From contig OW051494.1 of assembly GCA_932521035.1 (NCBI GenBank), forward strand, positions 3,768,001 to 3,832,000: a DNA stretch of 64,000 nt, given 5' to 3'. The notes under the pieces were generated by a model. The model searched no databases and had not been told where the DNA came from. It was given only the letters and a program-made list of their open reading frames with translations. This stretch comes from Oscheius dolichura. Its lineage: Eukaryota; Nematoda; Chromadorea; Rhabditida; Rhabditidae. Below are positions 49,008 to 60,416 of this stretch, one piece after another. Every line of letters starts with the position of its first letter. Position 1 is the stretch's first letter. The position numbers and the translations under genes are program-made.

Positions 49008-50359
49008 GGTAGAAATGCACCCTAAATGTAGCTGTATGTTTTCAAGACAATAAAGGCATTCAAGCGAAAATTATTACAAAATAGAATAGTTGTAGAACAA
49101 GCACAAAACCGTTTATGAGAGAATTTTTTTTTCTCATAGCCGTACGCAATGGTGGCGTGTCAGTGAAAACATATGATAGGGTGAAATCACAGCTCGCCCA
49201 GGGGTCGGCACCTCAACACTGCTCGCCGAACCCGGCAGTTTAAAGGTCGGGCGCTCCAATGCTAATCCCGATTTTATGCGTTTTTATCTATTTCTGATAG
49301 TTTATTTGGCTTTATCGACCCCGAATCACTATGGAACGCATGAGAAAAACACAAAATAACGTCAAGTAGAGGAGAAACAAAAAATGACTGGATTTTGTTC
49401 AAAAAAGCCCTTTTCAGCGAAAAATATGTATTTCTGATAATCTAAACGCCGGTTGATAGCTTAAAATGTTCGTCTCATTGAGATCATTTGATTGCAGCAA
49501 AAATTGTAAAGATCGCATGTTACACGTTCGAGAAAAAGATTTGCGAAGTTTTGATAAAAGTGGCGTTGGGTGAAACGGGTGCGTAAACAGCGGGCAATTT
49601 TCACTTTTACTATGGGAAACCTGGGTGGACGATCTTGAGCAAGACTACACATTTTTACATTTTTCTGTTGTGTGGAATCGAACAGGCAGATTAAAATCTA
49701 CTAGAATGAGTTTTTTCAGAAAAATTGAGCATCCCATATTGAAGAGCGTTTTTTTGACTTTTTCTGGAAAGTTGACCGAACAATGTTTGGTGCCAAAACT
49801 CATTCTAGTAGATTTAATTATGGCCGATCGAATGCGAAACATAGAAAAATCTAAAAATGTGGAGTTTTGCTCAAGATCGTCCGCCCAGGTTTCATTAAAT
49901 TTTTGGCGCAATGTCCAGAAATTTGAATTCTGGCGAGCTGTGATCTTAACGGGTGTAAACAGCGGGCAACCCGCGTTTTTTGTATTGAAGATTACGGTAT
50001 CCAACTTTGTCGACGCGAGAACTTCTTATCCAGACCTACGTTTTCGGAGTTCTTGGGCTTATTCGATGCAGAAATAAATGGAGATTCTACAGCAATTTTG
50101 GCACCAAAATCTGTTCACGTTTTGATAGTGAAAAATATAGAATAGTATATATATATTTGCAACGATACATTTCTATAAACCCTAAAAATTGCTATAAATT
50201 CTTTGAGACAAGTATGCCTCCGGCCGTCTTCGACGGCGCTGGGGTTAACAACTCGATCGAAAAACAGTCGACAGCGCCGGCAAAAAGAGATTAACTTGTT
50301 AGGTATAAGGGGAGCCAGTTTGTTTCGCCGGCCATTTCCACTCTATCGTCCTGAATAGG
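49008..50359. other. Spacer at the AT/GC boundary
   Basis: No gene is supported. It contains the foldback element at 49574-49969. The open frames 49625-50077 (+) and 49645-50004 (-) are produced by that inverted repeat and mirror each other, so they are not independent genes. Composition changes to GC-rich at about 50215. Confidence 0.6.
49574..49969. repeat. Imperfect foldback (inverted repeat) element
   Basis: Arms of about 105 bp face each other: 49612-49716 (tgggaaacctgggtggacga, cttgagcaagactacac, ctactagaatgag) and 49795-49905 (ctcattctagtag, gtggagttttgctcaagatc, tccgcccaggtttcatta). They are separated by about 78 bp. Outside the arms is a direct repeat, acgggtg, optional cg, then taaacagcgggcaa (49574-49597 and 49949-49969). 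There is no transposase. It has the look of a MITE-like or other short inverted-repeat element, somewhat decayed. Confidence 0.65.
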
Positions 50360-51330
50360 ATGACCTGTGAGCCATCCAGCTCTTTGTCCAAAGAAGTGCC
50401 GTTTCAGTGCCTCCCGAGCAGTGGAAGAAGGGCAAAGCCGAGGTGGTGATTACGAAGAAGAACCCGACGGTGGCCGTGGAGCTTCAGAACGGCCGCGTGA
50501 TCCATGTGTACCCCTGCTCGGACCTCCTCGGGCACGTCTACACGGGCGACTACATCGAGAGTGTGGGCGGGCAGAAGGTGCTGACGACGGCTGACTTGAC
50601 GAGTGCCATCACGGGCAAGGTGCCCGGCAAGGTGGTCATCGAATACCGCCGAGACGAGCACTGCATCTACAACCTGACGCCGCTGCCCTCGACCAAGCCC
50701 GGCGTCGAACTTTTCGAGATCACTCTGACCTGGCGATCCGGGGGCACCCCCGTGGGATTGCTCATCCACCGGGACTTCAGCGGACGCGTCGTCGTGGCCA
50801 TGGTCGAGAGTGGATCGACCGCCTCGAAAGTGATCCGGCCCGGAGACTACCTGATCAAGGTCAACCAGAAGGAGGTGGCCGACAGGGAGGTGGCCAGGAA
50901 GGCCATCATGGAGTCGATCAACGCGTCGAAGAAGGTGACGATGACCCTGGAGAGACAGCGCCTCGAGATCACCGCCGCCACCTCGATGATGGCCCCGCCG
51001 ACTGTCCCCTCGACGCCGACGTCGAAGAACACGAGCGACTACACCCCGACGACGTACGGGCCTCCTCCGGGCATGGTCGTCAAGACGGAGGCGAAGGCCG
51101 CCCCCATCAACCGCAACCTGGATGCCCAGCTGCCGGCAGACGTGTTGGATATCATGGCCAAGAACAAGGACTTCTTCAAGGTCAATCCGCCGGCACCGTG
51201 TCTGAAGAAGCTGCGCGAGCCGGCGGCCGCCCGCCTCGACATCAGCCAGGAGAAGGCCGAGGAGATCGCCATCCCCATGGACGCGTCGCAGAAACCCCTC
51301 AAAAACACGCCCAAGCGCCTTGGCTCGTAG
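50360..51330 (+). CDS. Two-PDZ-domain protein
   Basis: A 7-base first exon (ATG ACC T) is joined across a 41-bp intron (50367-50407) to a single large exon, giving 309 residues that start MTLPPEQWKKGKAEVVI. Two PDZ-like modules are visible: about residues 10-85 (VELQNGRVIHVYPCSDLLG, GDYIESVGGQKVL, DLTSAITGKVPGKVVIEYRR) and about 100-185 (FEITLTWRSGGTPVGLLIHR, GSTASKVIRPGDYLIKVNQK, VTMTLERQRLEI). The tail is Thr/Pro/Ala-rich and polar. Neither module has a textbook GLGF loop, so ligand preference is unclear. Nematodes have many such small multi-PDZ proteins of unknown role. Its neighbour is an MSP-domain protein on the same strand 213 bp away. An AATAAA-type signal is at about 51350. The main exon has strongly GC-biased third positions. 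Confidence 0.8.
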
Positions 51331-51542
51331 ATGCAAAACGATATTCCAGAATAAAAATTATATTGTTCGTGTTCAGCTGTCTCTCTCATTTAAAATCAAG
51401 TTTGGGCCGGGGCTGCTTCGGCTTTCCAAGAAAGCTACAATTATTTGGTCAAAAACGGATATTTGACCAGCTAAAATTCCCTACTTCTCGGTCGAAGTTC
51501 GCTTGTTATTCTCATCGCCGACTAACCCAAGAGACGGTCGTC

Positions 51543-53667
51543 ATGGCCCGCCGCTACTCCGTACGGCTTCTTTCTTTTCTGGATGACAACTGCCAGTTTA
51601 GAATCAGAAGAAGAAGAACACCAAGGAGAGGCGGTCCTCCTACAATCTGCGCTCCTCCTGCGACGGGCAGAGCTGTGACGAAAACTCCGTCCACACCGCG
51701 GTAGGTCGAGCCGTCATATGGTAATCAACAATGGTTCAGAAGTTATGTGGCAGCTGCTCCGACAAGGTCAGGAACATATCCCACCATCAGATCGAAAGCA
51801 GCCGCTCCAGCCACTCGCCCTCTCTGGCACGATCGCTCCCCAAGACGAAGAGACAGCCGAAGAAGGCAGCGCCTGCTAGTCGTCGCGTGTCCAAGCGCCG
51901 TCCGTCCTCTCGCGGTCGAACCAGAACGTCTCACGACCGCCGTTCCCGTAGTAGAACTTCTTCCTCGAGCAGCGGCAGCTACAGCACGGCCTCCTCCAGC
52001 CAGAGCTATCGTCGCTCGTCTACCAGCCGTCCTCGTAGGAAGAAGAGTGCCCAGAGGTCGAGGCAGGACAAGCACACCTCGGCCTCCTCCAGTCTCTCGG
52101 ACCATTCTGTCTCTTCGAAGCGCTCTCGTCGCCCCACCCCCGGGCCGCGCGTCTCCTTCAATTTGTTTGCCAACACCACGGTATATCTTTTCATTCTTAA
52201 CCGGATAAACAACCCGTTCAGCGCCTGTTCAGTACCTCGTCGCCTGTTGTCATAGCGTCTCCGTCCTACTCCTCATCCAGCCGTTCGAAGAGCCGATCTC
52301 CCCCTAGGACCAGCACTCCCAAGAGCCACACTCGAGAGAGGAGCCGTAGTCCCGTTACTGTCTTCTCTCCTCGCAAGGGCGAACGCAAGGAAGTGAGCCC
52401 CATCCGTTCCCGTTCTCCGCCTCCTCTGGACCGCGACGATCACATGGCGCTCCTCCTGACTCCCGACAAGGAGGACAATATGCAGATAGGTCTGGCAGAG
52501 AAGTTGGTGGTCGAGGGAGATCTGGACGTGAAGACCGAGATGCTCTTCTACAAAAAGGACGATCTGCTCGTCGTCGACAGCCAAGTGATCATCGTCCCGA
52601 AGGGAATAACCGAGCAGGAGATGAAGTGGCAAATCCAGCGCTTGCGACCTGACAAGAAGGTTTACGTGCACCGATTCGCCGACGGGGAGGACGAGATGGA
52701 GCTGATGGAGGTGTCGGTGATGACCTCGGACAAGGCCATCTTCATTCGACGCGTCTCGGGGATGAGTCTCGCTGGCAAGACGAACATCTTCTGCTGCCAC
52801 CCGACTGAGAAGATTTCGCCCGTGCGATTCGGAGACGAGGCGGGTGTCTTGAATCTGGAGGACATCTACAGCGTGACCAGGAGTGAGACGGCCATCTCGC
52901 GAAGGGAAAAGTTCATCATCTCATTCGGCCGAGACAAGCCCAGCAGCCGGCAGCTGCAGCAGGAGTTGAAGACCGCGCCTGCTGTAGTGCCCCCAGACTC
53001 TCGACTGCTCTACGTGGAGGAGTCTGTCACGCTGGTGGGGAAGCTGCTCGTCGTGGAGAAAGGCATGCATCTGGAGAAAGCCTGCTGGCTGCAGGAGGCC
53101 ACCTGGAAACAGAAGCTCGTCAAAGATTATAAAGTCAAGCCCACCTTTGTCGTCCACGTCATGGAAACTCCCATCTTGCGGCCAAGTGTGCCGACGGCTC
53201 CTCCTCGTCCTGCGGCTGGCCGACGTCTGCTCGGGATGATGCTGAACAACAAGAAGAATGAAGTCGCCCAGATGATGGCCCACGAGAAGGAAGGAGAACG
53301 CATGTCGCGACTGGAGACGAATCCCAAGGAGTTCCTGGCCATCGAGGGCCGCTTGGATGTGCCCTCTTTCCACGAGGTGATGATCAAGAACGTGAGTGTG
53401 ACGCCAGCCGCGTGGGCGATGAAGACGACTCGCGGCGGACACTTCCAGGCCGCCCCGGCATATGGCATCATCCGGCCTGGAGCTACGACGAAGATCAGTC
53501 TGAGGTTCGCCGGCTTTGGTGGAGGCGAGGAGCCCAGCCCGACCGACCGAGTGGACGTTGTGTGGAGGGACGTGGAGGCGGACGCCGTCTTCGCCCGGCA
53601 GCTCTTCCTGGCCGACAACATCGTCATCCAGAAGAAGGTCCTGCCGATCCGCTACCTCCCTAACTGA
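51543..53667 (+). CDS. Arg/Ser-rich protein with C-terminal MSP domain
   Basis: Four exons (51543-51560, 51602-51700, 51740-52180, 52222-53667), all phase 0, give 667 residues. Residues about 1-60 include two Cys pairs (CDGQSC, KLCGSCSDK). Residues about 60-260 are an Arg/Ser-rich low-complexity region (RRSRSRTSSSSSGSYS, RRPTPGPRVSF, RSKSRSPPRTSTPKS). A middle region of about 290 residues (VEGDLDVKTEMLFYKKDDLL, GKTNIFCCHPTEKISPVRFG) has no family I can name. The last 115 residues are an MSP/VAP-like domain: MIKNVSVTPAAWAMKTT, APAYGIIRPGATTKISLRF, DRVDVVWRDVEADAVF and the terminal VLPIRYLPN, close to the LPIEYNP end of major sperm protein. MSP domains drive nematode sperm motility or signal as VAP-type adaptors. 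A sperm role is inference. AATAAA is at 53674. Confidence 0.8.
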
Positions 53668-53929
53668 TCGTAGAAATAAATAAATACTGTATTCCATCGT
53701 GTCTTTTTCTTCTCTCTCGAATACTGTAAGAGTTATAGCCGCCGCCGGATAAGGGAAGCCGGCGACTCGAGAGCCGCCCGCCCGTAATGAGCCCCTATTT
53801 TCACGAAATGTGTACTTCCTGTGGCTACTTTTCGAGAGCCCTCCCTCGGTATCTGAGATGAGCAAACAGCGAGGTGTCAATCGCGTACCAGGCCCTGATA
53901 GTGTCAGATCCGTTCCTCCCCCCTTCCGG

Positions 53930-56900
53930 ATGCTGCTTCCCCTACTTCTTTTTCTTGGTTTGTAGATCCAGAAACATTCTTTTTATCCTGGCCATCCATC
54001 TTCAGTTTATACCCCCCAGGCAAGCGGCTACTGTGAGGAGGGCCTCAGCTGCGACGAATGTGACCTGGTGGCCGAGGGGGAACCCTGTAATACATACGAG
54101 CGGCTGCCTCACTTCCGATGCAACAATGAAACTCGACTGGTGGACTACTTCTCCACCCAATATCTCCTCTGTGTCCACGAGAGCTTCATGCTCTTGGACT
54201 GTTCTCGCAACGAGATGCCCGCCATATTCAACCCCGTCACGCGGAAATGTCAGAAAGACGAGGAGGGCCTCTACAAGAGGAGAAGGAAACGAGCCATCAC
54301 AGGTAAGGGAGGGGGCCAGCCGGAAGAAGATCTCTCCAGGGTCTGCCCGGGTCGGCGACTCGTGTAACTTCAACACGGACTGTCAGAGGGGCATGTTCTG
54401 TGGCGGAGGCGTCTGCAGCTGTCTCTCCGACTTTGTCTCCATAGCCCACCACTGCTGGCCAAGTACGCTTATCCTCTTGTCTTTTCATTATATATGCCAC
54501 CTATTTTAGAGGTCAACCCAGGAGAGTCAGGGTGTGTCGAGTCGAAACAGTGTGAAGCAGTCTGGCCCAGTTCGACCTGCTCCGCCAGCGGAGTATGCGA
54601 GTGTCCCGAGGACACAGTCCCCAGCAGAACCAGGTTCTCCCCCGTCTTCCCTTACCCCCTACGATATATTATAGAGACGGAACTGTTTGTATTTCGGCCC
54701 TGATGCCGCCGTCGTGCCCGCTGCCCGAGTCCCACAACGGCCAACCCAACCCAGCCACCGTGCTAGCCAATCCCTCTACCCATCCCCTCAATCCCGGAGA
54801 ATACATGTAAGGACGGGAGTACTTCCTCCTCTGACATTTTATTAGGCCGGTGTTGTGTACTTCCACCTCGAGTGAGACGAAGAATTCGAACCACGGAGAC
54901 GGCTCCACTTGGTGTATCTACCCAGACGGAGAGCGGGACATCTTCATAGCCGACATCTACAACTGCGTAGCCCATCCGCAGGTTAGGATGACAACAATAG
55001 AAGACGGTAGTTCAGGTGAACAACGAGATATTCCCGGAGTATGCTGAGCATGTGGACGGTGTCTGCTGCCACAACCGGGCATTCGTCTGTGCTCAGCCGA
55101 TGGAGTCGGGAGACGAGCCGTCCGTCCCCCGGTGGTGGTTCAACTCGGCCACCGGCAGCTGTGTCCAGTTCATGTGGGACCCGAACACCATCTCGAAGGC
55201 GTCCCCGAACAACTTCCGCTCTATCGAGCACTGCGAGAGCTACTGCCGAGACAGTGAGGGAATGCCTCTTCCGACCCAAGCCAATTTCAGCTTGCAGACG
55301 AGGCTCGGCCGAATTCGTCTCCGGGAAATATTCCCTCCTGGACGAGGTTCCCCGTACGAATTGTCTCGCTGCCGCCACTCGATGTGGTCCAGAACACTCG
55401 TGTCTCCTCATCGGGTCGCAGCAGACCTGCTGTCCCACCACGGGTAGGAGTTCGGCTACAAGGAGACGAGGGGGTTTTCAGCCAGCATCTGCAGCGCCGC
55501 GGGAGGACGACTCTACCCGAGCAAGCCGTTGGAAAATTTCGATAGGGGAGTGCTAATTGCTGGACTGTGAGTCTCCTCCTTCCGGGAGAATAGCATCCTC
55601 GATCAGAAAGCCGATGACCCGGTACTACTACGACGCGGAGCAGGGCAGATGTGTGAACTTCCTCTACAGCGGACTGGGCAACTTCAACAACTTCATCACC
55701 AAGCAGGACTGCGAGTCCTTCTGCTCCAAATGTTAGTCTGCCTTCCGATCGCCTTCCGGACCTTTCCCCCCTCTTCCTTTTGAATTTTTGGGCGGTTTGT
55801 AAACGAGGAAACAGCCCTTTAGCGCTCGGAAGAGAATCTGCCCCATGGAAGCGGATAGTAGCGTATCTGAAAGAAACTTCAGTGGTTTGTGAGAACGGGA
55901 ACCCGCTCCGGATAGGGGAGGAGTGGCAGCGCTGCGAGAGTAACAACGACTGCCCGACGTCGCACTCCTGTCAGATGGGACACAAGGTCTGCTGTCCGAC
56001 TGCCCGTAGGCCCTTCCTCCTTTCCTTTTCTGAGCAGAGTCCATTCAGAGTCCCTCTGCACTCAGCCGAAGCGACTGGGCGACTGCACCTCCTCCGTCAG
56101 GAGGTACTGGTACAACGCAGCCACGCGACAGTGCGAACTCTTCCACTACACAGGATGTCAGGTATATTCCCCATTCTCCTCCTCTTTTAAAGAGTACCTC
56201 TCTTCAGGGCAACGACAACAACTTCCCCTCTCTGGTACAGTGCCAGCAGAGGTGTAAGGGGATCAACGGTCAGTGGTCTCCTCCGACCAGAGAGTATTCC
56301 ATTTTCAGTGGAACCAAAGTGTTCCCAAGGGAGGGCCTACCGCGACCGGACGGGCAATTTCCAGCAGTGTTCGGATAAGCAGAATGGCCCGAAGTGCCCC
56401 GTCAACTATGTCTGCTCCTTCGACGGCGTCACCCATGGCTGCTGTCCCACCAAAGGTACCCGCCCTCCTGGTCTCCAGGCAATGCCCCTTTCAGCCTTTA
56501 CATGTTCCCTCAACCCGGACAGAGGAGTCCAGTGCGGCTCCGGCAGGACCTACCGCTACTATTTCAATTCGAACAAACAGACATGTGAGACCTTCCAATT
56601 CGAGGGATGCGACGGCAACAGTAACAACTTCTTGAACGCCGAGGACTGCCAACAGTACTGCGGGGTCGGAGGATGTCCCAACGGGGGCAATCCCCTCCGG
56701 GACGAAGGCACCAACCGGCAGATGATGTGCACCGAACTGAAGCCGTGTCCCTCTACCCATGAGTGCATTTCCATCCCTCACAATGGTAACGTGGCCAACA
56801 GATGCTGCCCCACGAAGGCGCACATCTGCAGCCAGCCACCTCAACAGGGCAACCACTGCTCCAAGATATCCATCACCAGGTGGCCCTTATTGATAGCTAC

Positions 56901-59900
56901 AGTACCCTCTGGTTCAGGTACTACTTCAACATCGTCACGAGGGATTGTGCCCCCTTCCAGTACAACGGCTGTAATGGTAATTTGAACAATTTCATCTCGT
57001 CTCATGAATGCAACAATTTCTGCGCCTCTGCTGGTAGCTGTCTCATTTAATATCCAATAGAGATATTCGCAGGGTGCGGAGTGGGCGAGGTGGCCTACAA
57101 AGACGTCAACACGAAGAAGGCTTACGACTGCAACAATATCCTGAAGAACAGCTGCCCCGCCAACTTCCACTGCCGGTTCAACTCCCTCACTTCGGGCTAC
57201 GTCTGCTGTGGGTCGAGTAACATGGGTGAGTAGGGACAGAAGGCCCTCGACGAGCAGACTACAGACGTGTGCCCGAAAGACGAGCGGGCCTTCATCAACC
57301 CGATGGACGAGTCCGTCCGCGAGTGTGCCATCAACGTGCCCGGCAGTTGCCCGGCCGACTTCCTCTGCCGCTTCAGCGCCAACAAGAACCGCTACTATTG
57401 TTGTGCTCCAACGACGGACAGTAAGTTCAAAATGTCGAAACCGAACAAAGGAAGACAAATAGAAATTTCGACGACGAGGGCCCCCGGCAGCTTGACCTCA
57501 GCGCATGTTTGCGCACTTTTTGAGCGAGCCTGTTCACTTCCGTTTGGATTGGCCAATTGGCTATTTGACATATGGAAATTAGTAGGGGATGAAAGGGAGG
57601 CATCTAGAGGCGATGGCCACTCGTCTTCTGCTCAGTGGGCCATCTTCTGTGTTCTGTTCCTGTTAGGAATCAAACTACCGTAACCCGAGGGTAATATGGG
57701 ATATCATTTAATCACCTGGAGACCGAGTCAAATGTGTCCCTTTCGAGTTGCAAATGTCCACCAGCTCGTGCTGCTTTTGGTGGCCGCAAAAAGTGCGCGA
57801 CGCTTCTCGAGTTGGACTCTCTCCCTGTTCAAATACGACCCATCGAGACCCAATCACGACTTACTCTTTTTTTGCCATGATGGCCATGCTTAGGCATGGG
57901 AACGGCACGGCGGCTATACTGTCTCAAATTCCAGACGTCTGCCCAGATGGGCGAGCCCTCTTCCGGGCCCATAAGACCCTGCTGCCCCAGCGGTGTACCC
58001 TGAATGTCGCGAATATCTGCCAGGACGGCTACTCGTGTCAAAGTCGGAGCAAGGACGTCCTCCAAGGGTTCTGCTGTTCGGCCAAGAGTATCCCCCGTCT
58101 TCCGGCTACAGTAACCCGATTCAGATGTGTGCAAGGGAGATGCCGAGTTCCTCGTGGATGAGAAAACAAAAATGCCGCGGATCTGTACCCCCGGCGCCTT
58201 TATCAGCTGCCCGTCCGGCTACCGCTGCCACAAGAGTACTCCCACAGCCACCGACGGTTTCTGTTGTAAAGGGGAGATCAATGCCATTTCTGGTTCAGTC
58301 GTCTCTGTTCCATAACAATCCCATTTTAGAAGGCTGTCCTCCCGGCGAGTATGCCTTCTCGAAGAAAGGCGAGATCATTCAATGTGACCCCTTCAACCCC
58401 CAAAATAAGGTGGCTGTCCAATTTTCCCTCAGAATAAAATAGATTCAGGGCTGTCCGTCGACCTTCTCGTGCCAGTTCGCCATTGCCTTCCAGCGGTACC
58501 AGTGCTGTGGGAAGGACCCCATCGAGGAGGAGGAGGTCGAGCAAGAAGGTGCGCGTCCCTCCCTTATCGAGTATGAGGAAACGCCGAGCGCTCTGCGTAA
58601 ATAACTGGTGCTCGTGTTTTTACCGGTGTTTGCCGGTGTTTAAGTTTAAGTCGCCGGATGACACGCGATTAGTGCGGGGCAGTCGTGGTAGGCCACAGAA
58701 GGAGAGCAGCCTATGAACCAGACCGATAATCGGAACGCGCGCGACGATAGGGTTACCAGGGGGAGAGGGAGATGATGCCCGGATGATTACAGAGCTCGGA
58801 TGTCCCCAGTCGCAGGTGGCCTTCGTCAAGGAAGAGCGTCCCGTCGTCTGTACGGCATCTGGCAATAACTGTCCCCTCGGTTACTTCTGTCAGTTCTCGG
58901 ACAAAAACAAACAGTTCCAGTGTTGTGGACATAAATCAGGTAAACAGAGGTGTCTCGGCCGAGAGACGAACCAAATCAGGCTGTCCCGGAGACTCCGTGG
59001 CCTATTTGGACTTGACGGGCTCGGCTAAGGAATGCTCCCCGAGGGCGCCCAACTGCCCGGACGGCTACTCCTGTCAGAGGACAAAGAACCAGAAACACGT
59101 CTGCTGCACGGTGCTCACGGTCATGCCCCCCGTCATGAGACAGGTGCTGGCTGGGTGAACAAGGGACACAGGCATCTTTAGGGGGTGGTGGTGGCCACCA
59201 CGGAGGAGGCAGAAACTACTACTCTTGAGACGACGACGACTGCTCCAGGGACGACAACAAAAAACCCCTGCCCGGCCGATATGATCCTGACCAACGGATC
59301 TTGCAAGTACCGGCCGTCCATTTTTAGAATAAGACAAACTTTGAGGAAACGCGGAGTGGTGGGAGCCGCATGCCTTCTACCCACGCAATGCGGCCAGAAC
59401 ACCGACTGCGTGGGACAGACTTGTAAATGCCGGAAGCAGTTCGTGGAAAAGGACGGGAACTGTGTCAGCGAAGGGTGTCTGCCGGAGGAGATCGAGGTTC
59501 TTTCTCTCCTCTTATAGCCAAAAGTATGCATTTTAGCACGAGGGGAACTGTCTGAAGATGGTAGAATTGGGCGAGAGCTGCGATATCAACGAGCAGTGCA
59601 AGTCCGGCTCGGTCTGCCTCGAGGCCAGATGCAAATGCCCCGAAGGGCAGGCCCCGTACAAGGACCGCTGTCTGGCGAACCTCTGCGGGGGCCACAAGCT
59701 GCCCGTGCTGGATGCCATGGGGAACATCACCATGTGCGTGGGCACGGTTAAATGTGTCCGTCCCGCCATCTGCAGCTACTCCAAGACTATCAGCGTCTAC
59801 TTGTGCTGTACCTATCAGGCCGCCATCCTCCCCCCACAGCCCCGAATATCTCAGACGACGATGGTGCCCCGTCCACGACTGCCTCCTCCTCGCAGTGCAC

Positions 59901-60203
59901 CTGGCTCCTGTCCCGATGGGAAGAGGCCGTTATTTTTCCCCAATACCCAGGTAGCCGTCGTTTTTCTGTCGATTCAGTCTGTTCAGTTGGCATTGGTCTG
60001 CACGACTACGACGAAGTGTCCAGAAGGCTACGAATGCCTTTCGAAGAAGTGTTGTCCGGTGAGTAGACGACGCCGACGGGCCGCCTGTCCTCGCGGCTTC
60101 TCCCCCGACGCCGACACGACACTCTGCCGTGAGTTGTTCATACGGTCTCCTCTAACCCTGCCTCGCTTCAGGATCTCTTTGCCCTGACTGTCGACGCCGG
60201 TGA
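53930..60203 (+). CDS. Secreted multi-Kunitz, cysteine-rich repeat protein A
   Basis: A large extracellular protein in many exons with introns of about 35-45 bp and a few larger ones (55734-55889, about 57421-57932, about 58552-58790). Order: signal peptide [17 protein letters not shown]; a Cys-rich domain ending in a furin-like site ([10 protein letters not shown]); an EB-like module ([16 protein letters not shown]); a spacer; five Kunitz domains (about 55080, 55480, 56050, 56500 and 56825 onward) with lustrin-type CCPT modules between them; seven short repeats of the form CP...C...CPxGYxC...CC (57075-59110); two or three EB-like modules ([18 protein letters not shown]); and a basic end ([11 protein letters not shown]). 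Kunitz 1 and 2 lack the Cys14-Cys38 pair. Such proteins are typical of nematode cuticle or matrix. An upstream in-frame ATG at 53858 would add 24 residues before the signal peptide. Exact exon borders between 57 and 59.5 kb are approximate. Confidence 0.85.
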
Positions 60204-60416
60204 TGCTCTCCTCCTTTTATTGTTCCCCCCTCTTTCATGTATTGATGATGATAATGAAGATTTCTTTCGGTTCTCTGTCGCGGCTCTGTTTACCTAGTAA
60301 GGAGCTTAGATGTGTAGTGCAAGGGAGAGAGAGGGCGGGACTGGTCAACGAAGGCGGGGCGGGATCAGCTCAAGGAGCAAGAAGAGCAGGACACGGGCAC
60401 AGCAGCCGACTAGGCC

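Noticed and set aside
49625-50077. Two long frames, one per strand, in the 49.6-50.1 kb spacer
   Set aside because: They arise from the inverted repeat and mirror each other's sequence; no domain.
50404-51336. 310-codon minus-strand frame over the PDZ gene
   Set aside because: Shadow of the GC-rich PDZ exon; Arg/His/Leu-rich composition typical of antisense frames.
52921-53880. 319-codon minus-strand frame over the MSP-domain gene
   Set aside because: Antisense of a confirmed exon with a recognisable MSP domain on the plus strand.
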